Positions 9,219 to 18,337 of a stretch of DNA of 64,000 nucleotides are shown here, piece by piece. Under the pieces are notes generated by a model that worked only from the letters and a program-made list of their open reading frames with translations, was not told the DNA's origin and did not search any database. Positions within the stretch are counted from its first letter, which is position 1; every line of letters starts with the position of its first letter. A program made the position numbers and the translations under genes. The DNA comes from Armatimonadota bacterium. Lineage in GTDB: Bacteria > Armatimonadota > Chthonomonadetes > Chthonomonadales > Chthonomonadaceae. Where the stretch lies: NCBI GenBank assembly GCA_028871815.1, contig JAGWMJ010000006.1, forward strand, positions 62,001 to 126,000. The letters are read 5' to 3'.

Positions 9219-10448
9219 ATGATGCATAAGTCGCAATGCACCGCAGCCAGAATTGCCTTAGCCTGCGCATTTCTGGCAGCTGGGCTTGCGGGATGTGGTG
9301 GAGGTGGTAGTTCCGCCGGCCCCGCGATAAACCCCAGCATTCCAAGAAGCAGCAACGTGGTGGTGCTGCCCGCAGGAACAGTAGTGACGCCGTCCGGCAA
9401 TGGTGGGCTCAACAATGTTGGGCTCGCCGGCGGTAACCTGCCGACACTGGCCGCCGGCGTTGTCGTAGCTTCAGGACCGCTCGCCGGCGCGCCGAACGGT
9501 ATGCTTCGGCAGGTCGATTCAGTGAGTGGCTCCTCCTTCACCTCACACCCGGTTTCGCTTGAGGACGTGTTTTTGCGGGCGCAGCTCCAGGTTCATCAGC
9601 AGTTGGACAGCAGTAATCTCACGTCCCGCAGCGTTCGACCCGGCGTGCGCGTGGCCGTTGGCGCAAATTCACGTGGCGGCGGCGGGCCCGTGGTAGTCTC
9701 ACTCGATACGGTACTTTCCGGCACCGGCGCCACCGCGGTTACGCTCAGTGGCACCGCCAGCATCACCGCCTCGATGGACGTGAGCATCAACATCGACGCG
9801 AACGGCGTGGCAAGCCTCAGTGTGGTACCTACGGTCACGTCACAGGTGCAGGCGAAGCTCAACAGCACAGAGTCTGCAAGCGGCCTCAATGCCAGTGTGC
9901 TTATCGCGCAGCTTACAACCATCAAGCCAATTGTTGAGTACCTTGGCCCGGTTCCCGTGGTGTTTACACCAATCATTGATGTGTACGCCAAGCTGAACGG
10001 CGCGGCGAAACCGGGGCTCGCGTTTACTTACAGCGGCAATTCCAGCGTTGGAGCCGGTGTGCAGTACGTACGTGGTGGCGGCTGGACAGCAGTACCCTCC
10101 TTCTCGCACTCCGCGGACAAGCTCGTACAGACCAACAATCCGTACGCTGCGTTTACCGGTTCTGCAACACCGTACCAGCCGGATATGACGATAGAGTTGT
10201 ATGGCGTTCCGATCGCTACGGCAAACTACAGCGCCGCGGCGCTCAACTATACGTTCACTCGTCCAACGCCCCCGCCCGGCACCAACCTGGTGGTCGATGC
10301 GGCTTTTATGGGGTCTATCGCTGCCACGGGGTCGCCAATTGGTGTCGAGGTACCGGCGATCTCGTTCAACAGCACGATCAACACCAGCTTCCACCTGTTC
10401 AACCAATTCTTGCCGGACAACGGTCAGGTGCTGGTCGGAATCCAGTAG
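9219..10448 (+). CDS. lipoprotein of unknown function
   Basis: The 409-aa product has a clear lipobox (LAAGLAGC) followed by GGGG, so it is a membrane-anchored lipoprotein. GAGGAG precedes the ATG. The mature part is rich in Val, Thr, Ser and Gly with alternating beta-type sequence. A long stretch near 175-270 resembles a porin-like or Ig-like beta sandwich. I recognise no family. It sits 12 bases ahead of the PQQ-propeller lipoprotein, so the two are probably one transcript and may work together. Confidence 0.7.
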   Translation: MMHKSQCTAARIALACAFLAAGLAGCGGGGSSAGPAINPSIPRSSNVVVLPAGTVVTPSGNGGLNNVGLAGGNLPTLAAGVVVASGPLAGAPNGMLRQVDSVSGSSFTSHPVSLEDVFLRAQLQVHQQLDSSNLTSRSVRPGVRVAVGANSRGGGGPVVVSLDTVLSGTGATAVTLSGTASITASMDVSINIDANGVASLSVVPTVTSQVQAKLNSTESASGLNASVLIAQLTTIKPIVEYLGPVPVVFTPIIDVYAKLNGAAKPGLAFTYSGNSSVGAGVQYVRGGGWTAVPSFSHSADKLVQTNNPYAAFTGSATPYQPDMTIELYGVPIATANYSAAALNYTFTRPTPPPGTNLVVDAAFMGSIAATGSPIGVEVPAISFNSTINTSFHLFNQFLPDNGQVLVGIQ

Positions 10449-10460
10449 AGGAGCCGAACC

Positions 10461-12221
10461 ATGAAGAAAATCTCTCTCTGCCTCCTTTTGCTTGCCGTTG
10501 TTGTGCTGATGGCCGCTTCAGGCTGCGGTGGTGGCTCAAGCGCCGTCTCGCGCAGCGCGCGGCGCTCGGTGGTGATTACCATCCACTGGCCGGCAAACAC
10601 GCGCGTTATACCGGCCGCGGCGCAGAGCATCACCGTCGCCATATCGCAGACCGGGCAGCAAACGCAAACCAAGACTGCCATCCGGCCCACCGGCAGCAAC
10701 TCATCGTCGTTGAGCTTTAACAATCTGGCGGTCGGCGCGGCTACGATCACTGCCACGGCCTATCCCAATTCCAACGGAACCGGGGTGGCGCAGGGCGTTG
10801 GTACCGGCATCGTGCAGGTGCAGCCAAACACCTCCGTCACCGCGTCGCTCACCATGGCCAGCACAATCACGCAGTTGAAGCTGGTAGGCGCCGCGCCAAG
10901 TGGATCGGTGGGTTTGCCGATCGCGCTCGCCGTGTCGGCGCTGGATGCCTCGAACAACGTGGTTATCACGGGCCTTAGCGACTGGAAGTGGCAGGCGCCC
11001 GCCACGGGAGCGCTCACACCCACCGGCAGCACCGCACAGTTTGAGGCTTTTGCCGGCGGAAACGTCAGCATAACCGCTACAGAGACCGATTCGGGCAAGA
11101 GTGTTTTGATTCCGGTAACCGTTTCGCCGGGCACTCCCGCCCTTGCGGCCACGGGTTGGCCGAAGTTCCACGGCGACGTGCTCAATTCGGGCCGATCCGC
11201 CGGCGTAGGTGGCTCGGGATCGGTATCGTGGCAGTTCCACGCGGGCGGATCCATTCAATCTCCGCCGGCCGTAAGTTTCAATGGTGACATAGTCTTCGCG
11301 TGCGAAGACGGCTACTTCTACGACCTGAACCGGGATGGCACGCTTCACTGGAAGACGCTGCTTGGTGGCGTGAGCCAGAGTGGGCCTGCTGTCGCCGGTA
11401 CCGGGGTGGTATACGTTGGCGCCAACGATGGCAAACTCTATGCTCTCAACGCCTTCACCGGCGCGATCCGGTGGACGTTCCAGGCGAACGACAAGATCAT
11501 CGGCCCGGTGAACGTTGGTCCGGATGGCACGATCTACTTCGGCGCCGGCACGGCAGACAGGCACCTGTACGCGCTTACACCGGCGGGCGTCAAGAAGTGG
11601 GCGGCGCCTGTGGGCAATAGCGTTCGCGGTGGCGCTCTCATCGACGCAAACGGGAATCTCTACTTTGGAAGTGATGATGGCTCGCTCTACGCTCTGAACT
11701 CCTCTGGGGTGCAGTTGTGGGCATTCAAGACCGGTGGCGCCGTAGAGGATACACCGGCCTGGAACAGCACCACGGGCGACGTGGTATTTGGCAGCGATGA
11801 CGGCTTCCTGTATTCGGTGACGCCGGGCGGCACGCTGGCATGGAAGTTCCAGACGGGCGACGCCAACTCGGCAAGCCCGGCAATAGGCCCGCATGGCGAT
11901 GTGTATGCCGGCTCAGCCGATCACAATATCTACGCGGTTTCTGCCACGGGCGCTTCCGAGTGGCAAACGCTCACCGGAGATGTGGTCACCTGCTCACCGG
12001 CCGTCGATGGCGCCGGCAACATCTACGTTGCCAGTGACGACCACATTCTCTACGCTCTCAATCCCTCGGGCGTGGTGATGTGGAAGGTGGTCTGCGGCGA
12101 TCTGGATACCTCATCGCCGGCGATCGGCGCGGACGGCACCGTCTACGTTGGCACCGATTCGCCCGACCTGGGTGAGCCCAATACCACCGGCGTATCGAAT
12201 ACGCTGTTCGCCATCCACTGA
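10461..12221 (+). CDS. PQQ-type beta-propeller lipoprotein
   Basis: The 586-aa protein carries a lipobox at Cys22 (AASGC) after MKKISLCLLLL. Residues about 35-130 resemble the N-terminal domain of the NHL protein at 7153 (both have ITxxW near the start, then an 'ANGTG/SNGTG' stretch). A short Ig-like segment follows. From about 230 on there are seven or so blades with the pattern DGTIYFG / LYALN / GxxxWxF, as in BamB-like and PQQ-like propellers. There is no dehydrogenase active site, so it is a binding or scaffold protein. GAGGAG lies before the ATG. Confidence 0.83.
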   Translation: MKKISLCLLLLAVVVLMAASGCGGGSSAVSRSARRSVVITIHWPANTRVIPAAAQSITVAISQTGQQTQTKTAIRPTGSNSSSLSFNNLAVGAATITATAYPNSNGTGVAQGVGTGIVQVQPNTSVTASLTMASTITQLKLVGAAPSGSVGLPIALAVSALDASNNVVITGLSDWKWQAPATGALTPTGSTAQFEAFAGGNVSITATETDSGKSVLIPVTVSPGTPALAATGWPKFHGDVLNSGRSAGVGGSGSVSWQFHAGGSIQSPPAVSFNGDIVFACEDGYFYDLNRDGTLHWKTLLGGVSQSGPAVAGTGVVYVGANDGKLYALNAFTGAIRWTFQANDKIIGPVNVGPDGTIYFGAGTADRHLYALTPAGVKKWAAPVGNSVRGGALIDANGNLYFGSDDGSLYALNSSGVQLWAFKTGGAVEDTPAWNSTTGDVVFGSDDGFLYSVTPGGTLAWKFQTGDANSASPAIGPHGDVYAGSADHNIYAVSATGASEWQTLTGDVVTCSPAVDGAGNIYVASDDHILYALNPSGVVMWKVVCGDLDTSSPAIGADGTVYVGTDSPDLGEPNTTGVSNTLFAIH

Positions 12222-12309
12222 ACTTGCAAAGTGGCGGCGCTGCAGCGCGGCCCAAATCGCGACCTCCGGCTGCGCGTCAGACGGGGGTCGCTTCTGTGTT
12301 CGGCTGCGC

Positions 12310-13167
12310 ATGACACCCCTCGACTATCTGCTGCTATTTGCCGCCGCATTCGCGGGCGGAGCGGTCAACGCCGTCGCGGGTGGCGGAACGCTGCTTACGT
12401 TTCCGTCACTGTTATGGGCCGGTCTGCCTGCCCGAGTGGCCAATGCAGTGAGCACGGCCGCGTTGTGGCCGGGTCAGCTAAGTTCGCTGTGGGGCTACCG
12501 AAAGCAGCTTCGGGGCGCCGGGCTGGCCGTCGCGGTGATGTTTCTGCCCTCCATGATCGGTGGGGCGGCCGGCGCGCTGCTGCTCATCAAGACATCAAAT
12601 GGCGCGTTCGAGCGGATTGTGCCGTGGTTGATCTTGCTGGCAACATGTCTGTTCCTGGCGCAGGAGCCGATAAGCCGGGCCGTATTGCGACGGCGCGCTA
12701 CCAACGCTGCCGACGGTTCTGAACCATCGGATGCGCCGCGCCCGTCAGTGCGGTGGCTGATGGTCGCGGTTTTTCAGGTGTTTGTAGCAACCTATGGCGG
12801 CTATTTCGGCGCCGGCATCGGCATCGTGATGCTGGCGGTTCTGGCGCTCATGGGGCTTCAGAATATTCATCAGATGAACGGCGTCAAGGCCGTGAACGCG
12901 CTAACGATCAACGCCGTGGCAACGTGCCTGTTTATCAGTCAGGGCCTGATTAACTGGAGGCTGGCGGCCTGGATGGCGGTGGGCAGCATACTTGGCGGCT
13001 ATCTGGGCGCTGGGCTGGCGCAGCGCGCCGGGCAGCGAGCTGTACGGCGCACAATTATCGTCATTGGGTTAGGTTTGGCGGTGGCGCTTTTTGTACAGAG
13101 CGCTTATAATGGTGCCCATGGCGTCGACAGAAAGCAGCACACGTCAAAACCGTCCGGTCGGGGCTGA
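12310..13167 (+). CDS. TauE/SafE-family membrane permease
   Basis: The 285-aa protein starts at ATG 12310; the longer frame reads back into the previous gene. It shows the family's opening motif [23 protein letters not shown] and the second-half repeat [14 protein letters not shown]. About eight hydrophobic segments are visible. Members carry sulfite, sulfoacetate or other small anions across the membrane; the substrate here cannot be read from the sequence. Its last 50 bases overlap the inositol oxygenase gene in another frame. Confidence 0.85.
   Translation: MTPLDYLLLFAAAFAGGAVNAVAGGGTLLTFPSLLWAGLPARVANAVSTAALWPGQLSSLWGYRKQLRGAGLAVAVMFLPSMIGGAAGALLLIKTSNGAFERIVPWLILLATCLFLAQEPISRAVLRRRATNAADGSEPSDAPRPSVRWLMVAVFQVFVATYGGYFGAGIGIVMLAVLALMGLQNIHQMNGVKAVNALTINAVATCLFISQGLINWRLAAWMAVGSILGGYLGAGLAQRAGQRAVRRTIIVIGLGLAVALFVQSAYNGAHGVDRKQHTSKPSGRG
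13105..13110 (+). promoter_or_regulatory. TATAAT box 7 nt before MIOX start
   Basis: A perfect -10 hexamer inside the end of the permease gene. It lies 7 bases before ATG 13118, where no ribosome site is seen. This fits a leaderless transcript. No good -35 is present. Confidence 0.45.
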
Positions 13168-13978
13168 CTTCTCGCCGGCGACAGAGGGTCAAATCGCCTC
13201 GTCGGCACGCCAGGATGGGTTTCGCGACTACGCGGCTGAGGCGCGTGCCTCAGTCCGTGAGTTCTACCGTGCCAATCACCAGTTCCAAACGCTGGAGTTT
13301 GTGCTCCGGAAGAAGGCGGCGTTTTTGCCACCACGCCGCAGACGAATGAGCGTTTGGGAGGCGATGGAGTTTTTAGATACGCTGGTGGACGACAGCGATC
13401 CCGACACCGAACTGAGTCAGATCGCCCACCTGATGCAGACGGCCGAGGCAATACGCAATGACGGGCATCCGCGCTGGTTTGTGCTCACCGGTCTGATTCA
13501 CGACCTCGGCAAGGTTTTGTGCCTGTTTGGTGAGCCGCAGTGGGCGGTGGTTGGCGATACATTTCCTGTCGGCTGCGCATTCTCGCCCGCGGTGATCTAC
13601 CACGAGTTCTTCGCAGATAATCCCGACGCGACGGATGAGCGGTACAACACGGAACTCGGCATCTACCAGGCTGGATGCGGTCTGGATCAGGTCCATCTGT
13701 CGTGGGGTCACGACGAGTACCTCTATCAGGTGGTCAAGGGTCACCTACCGGAGCCTGCGCTGGCAATGATCCGGTACCACTCCTTCTACGCGGCCCATAA
13801 AGAGGGAGCCTACACAGCTTTGATGTCGCCGCACGATTTGCGAAACATGGACTGCGTACGGGCCTTCAACAGCTATGACCTGTACAGCAAAAGCGCCGAG
13901 CCTCCGGACGTGGAGCGGCTGCGACCGTGGTACCAGCAGTTGATCGCAGAGTACTTTCCGGAGCCGATCGATTGGTAG
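13118..13978 (+). CDS. myo-inositol oxygenase (MIOX family)
   Basis: The 286-aa protein matches animal and plant MIOX across its length. It is a cytoplasmic HD-type di-iron enzyme that cleaves myo-inositol to D-glucuronate with O2. All six iron ligands are visible: His104 (IAHLMQ), His128-Asp129 (LIHDLGK), His198 (SWGHDEY), His221 (RYHSFY) and Asp254 (NSYDLYSK). Lys132 follows the HD pair as in the family. ATG 13118 is preferred; ATG 13109 lies within the TATAAT box. The gene overlaps the permease by 50 bases and ends within a TTGGTAG overlap with the next gene. MIOX is well known in eukaryotes and rare in bacteria. Confidence 0.92.
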   Translation: MASTESSTRQNRPVGADFSPATEGQIASSARQDGFRDYAAEARASVREFYRANHQFQTLEFVLRKKAAFLPPRRRRMSVWEAMEFLDTLVDDSDPDTELSQIAHLMQTAEAIRNDGHPRWFVLTGLIHDLGKVLCLFGEPQWAVVGDTFPVGCAFSPAVIYHEFFADNPDATDERYNTELGIYQAGCGLDQVHLSWGHDEYLYQVVKGHLPEPALAMIRYHSFYAAHKEGAYTALMSPHDLRNMDCVRAFNSYDLYSKSAEPPDVERLRPWYQQLIAEYFPEPIDW

Positions 13979-14532
13979 AGGCGGGCGCGCGAGGCGTTGG
14001 CGCAACGCCGTTTGAACAGTTGGTGGATTGGTATCGCGGCGCGTTCATCAGCAGCCTGCGCGCGGTGGAGCGAAGCGTGCTGCGCGATGAATACCGCAAG
14101 GAGCTGGCATCCACGCCGGCGGTTGCGCTGAACGCGGTATGGATCGCCCTCGACGGCGGCACGACGGCCGAGCAGATGGCCGCGCGCGATGCTGTGATGG
14201 TTCTATGCAAATGCCACGCCTACGCCGCACTTCTGCGAGGCCTGCAGGAATGTCGGACACATGAGGCGCGCATGCACCTGATGCGCCTTCTTCCCCAGAC
14301 GGGCGCCGCGAACGCTCTCCGTGCCCTGGCGGTGCTTGAGCAGCGATTCGCCATTGAGGATTGGGAGCTGGCCCGTGAGACGCGGCGTGCACGTCTGGTG
14401 ATTGAACGGCTCAGCCGCGCATCCGACAGCCGTACACTGCCTCGCGCCGTCACCACCATAGGCGACGAGGACCTGGTCCGTTTTACAGAGAGTGCAGATC
14501 GGGACCGGCTGGAATCGCTGCGAGCCGTTTAG
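13972..14532 (+). CDS. unknown helical protein downstream of MIOX
   Basis: A 186-aa protein from TTG 13972, which overlaps the MIOX stop; the frame extends back to GTG 13927. It is almost all helix, rich in Arg, Ala, Leu and Glu, and may contain short HEAT-like repeats ([17 protein letters not shown]). No signal or membrane segment is seen. Coupling to MIOX suggests a shared regulon. I do not recognise the family. Confidence 0.5.
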   Translation: MVEAGARGVGATPFEQLVDWYRGAFISSLRAVERSVLRDEYRKELASTPAVALNAVWIALDGGTTAEQMAARDAVMVLCKCHAYAALLRGLQECRTHEARMHLMRLLPQTGAANALRALAVLEQRFAIEDWELARETRRARLVIERLSRASDSRTLPRAVTTIGDEDLVRFTESADRDRLESLRAV

Positions 14533-14577
14533 CAGTTAAACGCCTGGCCCGGTCCGAGGCGGCGACGGTAACCCAGC

Positions 14578-16251
14578 CTACTCCAGCATCCGAAACCGTT
14601 CGGCAATCCCGTCATCCGCCGTATCTTCCATAAACCGCTCTGCAAACTGCAGGCGCTTTGCTGCTTCGGCGTTCCCGGGGTCCGCCGCCAATACCTTTTT
14701 GAACTGAAACACCGCTTGCGGGTATTCGCGGGCATCATAGGCTTGCATTCCGGCGGCAAGCTCGCGGGCAATGACGGCTCGAAGCAGCCGTTGCGCGCGA
14801 CCCTCCGTATACACCACGCTCTGTGCCCGGTTCAGCGCGTCCACCTCAGCGGCGTGGTCGCCGGACGCCGTGGCCGCATCGGCCTCGGCTTCGGCTGCAT
14901 CCGCAGCCTCCTGGCGTACTGTGGCGAGGCGGATGCGCCACTCCGGATTGAGCGGCTCTGCCGATACAGCCAGCAGCAGCAGGGCATCGGCAGTCGCAGG
15001 GCTTACGGCGGCACACTCGGCAAGGCGCAGAGCCAGCTCCTTCCGAAGTTGCGCGATCTGCTCAGACAGCGCGGTCGGGGCGAGAGCCTCGCGCTCCAGC
15101 ACCGCCAGCTTACCTACGCAGAGCTGGAGAGCATCGGGCTCGGTTGCAGCACGGCACTCTGCCCGCACCGAATCCAGCCAACGCTCCTGCACATCCTCAA
15201 TCTGACGGCATAGCGGCGCCTGGGTGGGGTGCTGACCCAGGGCTGCCGATAGAATCGCGAGAGCCCCACGATAGTCCTGTTTTGCCGCGGCCGATCGCGC
15301 GCTTTCGGCGGCCTCTTGCGGCGAGGTGGCGCCGGCAGGGGTTCCCGCGGCAGACTGGATGCGCAGAAGGGAGACCGCGCTGCTGCGCAGCGAGAAGGCT
15401 GCCCATCCACCGCCTGGAGCCAGCGAGATACCCGTCACAGCAGAATCCACGGGATGATCCCACAGGGAACGGCCGGAGGAATCGAGACACACAAGCCGAT
15501 GCGCTCCGTCGGAAGAAACGCATGCGGCAAGGCACATGCCGCCGTCATCGGTCAGACACAATGCTACCGGCTGTGCAGAGAGCTCCGCGGTCCATCGGCG
15601 TGATCCCTCGCCATCGATGAGGCCAAGTGATCCCGTGAGCGTCATGTAGGCTGTAAATGCCCCGCCTGCAGCTACGGCCAGCGCTCCAACCGGCAGTGCG
15701 CACTCGAAGCGCCAAATCTCGTCGCGAGAAGCCGTGTAGAGGTTCACACAGCCCGACTCCGCGCCGGATGCGGCGTGGCTGCCGTCGGGTGAAATGGCGA
15801 CCGCGGTCAGGTGCTCCTCCACGTCGTCTACCCACATCGGCTCGGCGTCGGACCCGGCCATTGCCGTGGCGTAGCTGGCGCCGGAGAAGTCGGAGAAACA
15901 GACGACAAGCTGCCCACCCTCGCGCGCGAGCGCCATATCTCTGAATTCGGCTCGTCGGTCCGGCAGAAAACGCTGCTTCACGCCGCTGCGCACGGTATAG
16001 AGGTCGGTAGCGGTCATGCCGGCCACGACCTGGGCGTTGGCGGAGATCTCCACTTTAACCAGTGTCTGGCTGGAAAACGACCCGTTCACCGTCACGCCGC
16101 CGTCGCACGTCAACAACGCCTGGTTCCACGTTCGCGCCTGCAGTGGCTTGGGAATGGCGGCGGCAAGGGACCCGTCGTCGGAGAGTGCGAATCGCGAAAC
16201 GGGATACGCGCCCCGGAACTTCTGCTGCCATATCAGTGTGGTCTGGAGCAT
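14578..16251 (-). CDS. cytoplasmic beta-propeller plus TPR protein
   Basis: The 557-aa protein has no export signal. Residues about 15-310 show WD40/PQQ-like blades (AVAISPDGSHAASGAESG, LAPGGGWAAFSL). Residues about 320-557 are helical and TPR-like, with a good TPR near the end (YPQAVFQFKKVLAADPGNAEA). This looks like a scaffold or monitoring protein. The gene is monocistronic, facing the MIOX group. The exact function is unknown. Confidence 0.7.
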   Translation of the reverse strand: MLQTTLIWQQKFRGAYPVSRFALSDDGSLAAAIPKPLQARTWNQALLTCDGGVTVNGSFSSQTLVKVEISANAQVVAGMTATDLYTVRSGVKQRFLPDRRAEFRDMALAREGGQLVVCFSDFSGASYATAMAGSDAEPMWVDDVEEHLTAVAISPDGSHAASGAESGCVNLYTASRDEIWRFECALPVGALAVAAGGAFTAYMTLTGSLGLIDGEGSRRWTAELSAQPVALCLTDDGGMCLAACVSSDGAHRLVCLDSSGRSLWDHPVDSAVTGISLAPGGGWAAFSLRSSAVSLLRIQSAAGTPAGATSPQEAAESARSAAAKQDYRGALAILSAALGQHPTQAPLCRQIEDVQERWLDSVRAECRAATEPDALQLCVGKLAVLEREALAPTALSEQIAQLRKELALRLAECAAVSPATADALLLLAVSAEPLNPEWRIRLATVRQEAADAAEAEADAATASGDHAAEVDALNRAQSVVYTEGRAQRLLRAVIARELAAGMQAYDAREYPQAVFQFKKVLAADPGNAEAAKRLQFAERFMEDTADDGIAERFRMLE

Positions 16252-16812
16252 CGGTGGTGGTCCGCGATGCGCCCGCAGGCCAAAGGCATCGCAAGCGCCA
16301 GTTTACCGCAATCGTTCGCCGTGCGACTGCGGCTCCGGCTTGGCGCAATCCGCCCGCCTTCCGCTCCGCAATCAACGCCACGCCGTTCTCATTTACAACA
16401 CGAAGCCAGGCTTAGGTTCCGGCTCCGGCATAAGCCTCATTGGCCGCATTTCAGCAAGCGCCCCACAGTGGGGTACGCGCTAACCAGATGGGACCAATGC
16501 GACATATAGTTTCAAACACCCGCTTTCGGCCCCGGCTAAAATGTGAACCTGTGTGCGGTCGAATTCCGACAAAGTTGCTGTACCTTTTTTGTCCAATAGC
16601 CTCCACTGCATGCAAAAGGCGTTGTAAAATGATTAACGTCATCAGGGCTAACAGGGTGTGTTGGCAATCCGCCAAGCGAACTATGGGCAACCATTGACAG
16701 TACCCACTGTACTGACGGCTGACAGGTGCAGTTTGTCGTGACCGCAACGGAAACGCACGGCAGGCGATCCTTCGGCCAAGCTGCAGGGAGTGTACGGCGG
16801 TGAAGGGCTAGC
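16252..16812. other. 561-bp intergenic region with small palindrome
   Basis: No convincing gene is seen. It separates divergent genes. It includes a T-run (around 16570) and a perfect palindrome CAGTAC-N5-GTACTG at 16698-16714. That palindrome overlaps a TTGACA hexamer (16694-16699), which could be an operator over a -35 box for the gene at 16813. No matching -10 is obvious. Confidence 0.35.
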
Positions 16813-18123
16813 GTGGTACCAATGAGGGCTGAACAGCCGGTAGTGGCAGGCGCGGGGTGTCAACTGCTTTTAGCGCTTGTTATCGTCATAACCGCGTTGG
16901 CATGCCGCGGGCAGGCCGTCCCGAAGAACGTACTCACTCGCGCGTCGGAGGCCCTGCGTGAAGTGGCTGCTGCGAGCGGCCGGGCGCGCCGGCACGTGTC
17001 TGGCACAAAGCTTATTCTGGCACCTGCGATACTGGCTTTCGGGAAGCCTGGCTGGTCCGTCTCGGACGCGGGAACAGGGACCAGGATGCTCATTGACGCT
17101 GAAACCGGCATTGTGCGGCAATTCAACGCCGGGCCGGCATCCGACACGCTCAGGAGCCAGCCGCCACACGCTAAGGGTTATTTGTCTCCCGCCGCTTCCT
17201 CCCAGCTTGCATGGCGCTATCTGCGCGCGCTAACCGGCCGCGCCGGCTCGTTCGGACTGGTACTGAACCAGCTCCACGGCACGGCGCACCGGGGCGGAGC
17301 CGACGCTCCCGTCTGGGATGCGCTGTACCGGCGGGTCAGCGGAGGCGTGCCCTGGTACGATGCCGATTTTGCTAACATCGTAATTGATGGCGTGTCTGGG
17401 CGCCTCCTCCGCGCTACGTGCCTTTTCGAGCCATTTCACCCTGCGGCAGGTGGCGTTTGGGTATCACAGCTGCGAGCTGTCGCCGTGGCACGCAGGATCC
17501 TCGCCGAGCACAAGCCCGGCTGCGTGCTTACCGGGCCGCCATGGGCGGAGCTCTATTTCGTCCTTGCTCGCGAACGGGATGCGCGTGGCAGGCTGTCCGG
17601 ATACAGGCCGCCACGGCTCGCCTGGGTTGTGAAATATCCTGCCAGCTTCGGCGATGGCCCGGACCGGCAGTCCGGGTATGTGGAGGTTTGGGTGGCGGCT
17701 GGGAGTGCGCAGATTATCGAGCGGACAGAGGGACGCCTCATGGGAGCCCCCGTGTGTCCGCCGTCGGGTGGGGACATCGGAGCACTCATTCGCGCGGCGG
17801 CGAGTGTCATCGTTTCACCGGCTGGCGGGCGGCCGAGCATTATGCTGGCGGCGGGCCGAGAGCCTCCGTACCGCTTCTTCGGATTTCTGGCCGGCGTTCG
17901 AACGGCGTCGCGGCCGAGCCATCCGTTTGCTGCGGATTTTGCGGTCACGCTGACTTCGCGTGGCGGTCAGGTGAACCACCTCTCGTACGATAGCGCAACC
18001 GGTCTGGTGAGCGGGGACCGGGAGGGATCCGGCGCCCTGGCGCACGCTGGGCCTGCATTCGAGCTGTTGTTGCGCGGCGCCGGTCGCCGAGCCGTGGATC
18101 GCCGGAAAGGCAACACGGGATGA
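16813..18123 (+). CDS. exported protein of unknown function
   Basis: The 436-aa protein starts at GTG 16813 or ATG 16822. A hydrophobic segment (LLLALVIVITALAC) acts as a signal or anchor. The rest has two similar-looking halves with beta-rich blocks (ARRHVSGTKLILAP..., LAWVVKYPASFGDG). These faintly recall PepSY or YcdB-type inhibitor domains, but the match is too weak to assign. It faces the phosphodiester glycosidase gene across a 214-base convergent gap with nothing visible. Confidence 0.55.
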   Translation: MVPMRAEQPVVAGAGCQLLLALVIVITALACRGQAVPKNVLTRASEALREVAAASGRARRHVSGTKLILAPAILAFGKPGWSVSDAGTGTRMLIDAETGIVRQFNAGPASDTLRSQPPHAKGYLSPAASSQLAWRYLRALTGRAGSFGLVLNQLHGTAHRGGADAPVWDALYRRVSGGVPWYDADFANIVIDGVSGRLLRATCLFEPFHPAAGGVWVSQLRAVAVARRILAEHKPGCVLTGPPWAELYFVLARERDARGRLSGYRPPRLAWVVKYPASFGDGPDRQSGYVEVWVAAGSAQIIERTEGRLMGAPVCPPSGGDIGALIRAAASVIVSPAGGRPSIMLAAGREPPYRFFGFLAGVRTASRPSHPFAADFAVTLTSRGGQVNHLSYDSATGLVSGDREGSGALAHAGPAFELLLRGAGRRAVDRRKGNTG

Positions 18124-18337
18124 ATCTGCGCGCCCATGCGTCGAATAACGTTCGCCCACCACGTGCAGTATCTCTGTGTACCGGCGCAACTCGGAGTGGT
18201 ACCTGTGCGCCCGCGGAACGGCCGGCGTGATTACCGGTGACTCCGCCAATGTGGTGAGCGACAACCTCTAAGACGCGGTTGGCGTGCCGTCGGCCATGAA
18301 CCACGTGTCGGGTGGTTGTGGCTCGGGAGCACGCGGA

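Noticed and set aside
10701-11894. 397-aa minus-strand frame
   Set aside because: Shadow of the PQQ-propeller gene, Arg-rich and without any family motif.
13927-13972. GTG 13927 as start of the gene after MIOX
   Set aside because: It would overlap MIOX by 52 bases. TTG 13972 overlapping the MIOX stop is simpler, though not proven.
16440-16697. 85-aa frame in the 16.3-16.8 kb gap
   Set aside because: No ribosome site, odd composition and overlapping frames on both strands. Treated as non-coding.
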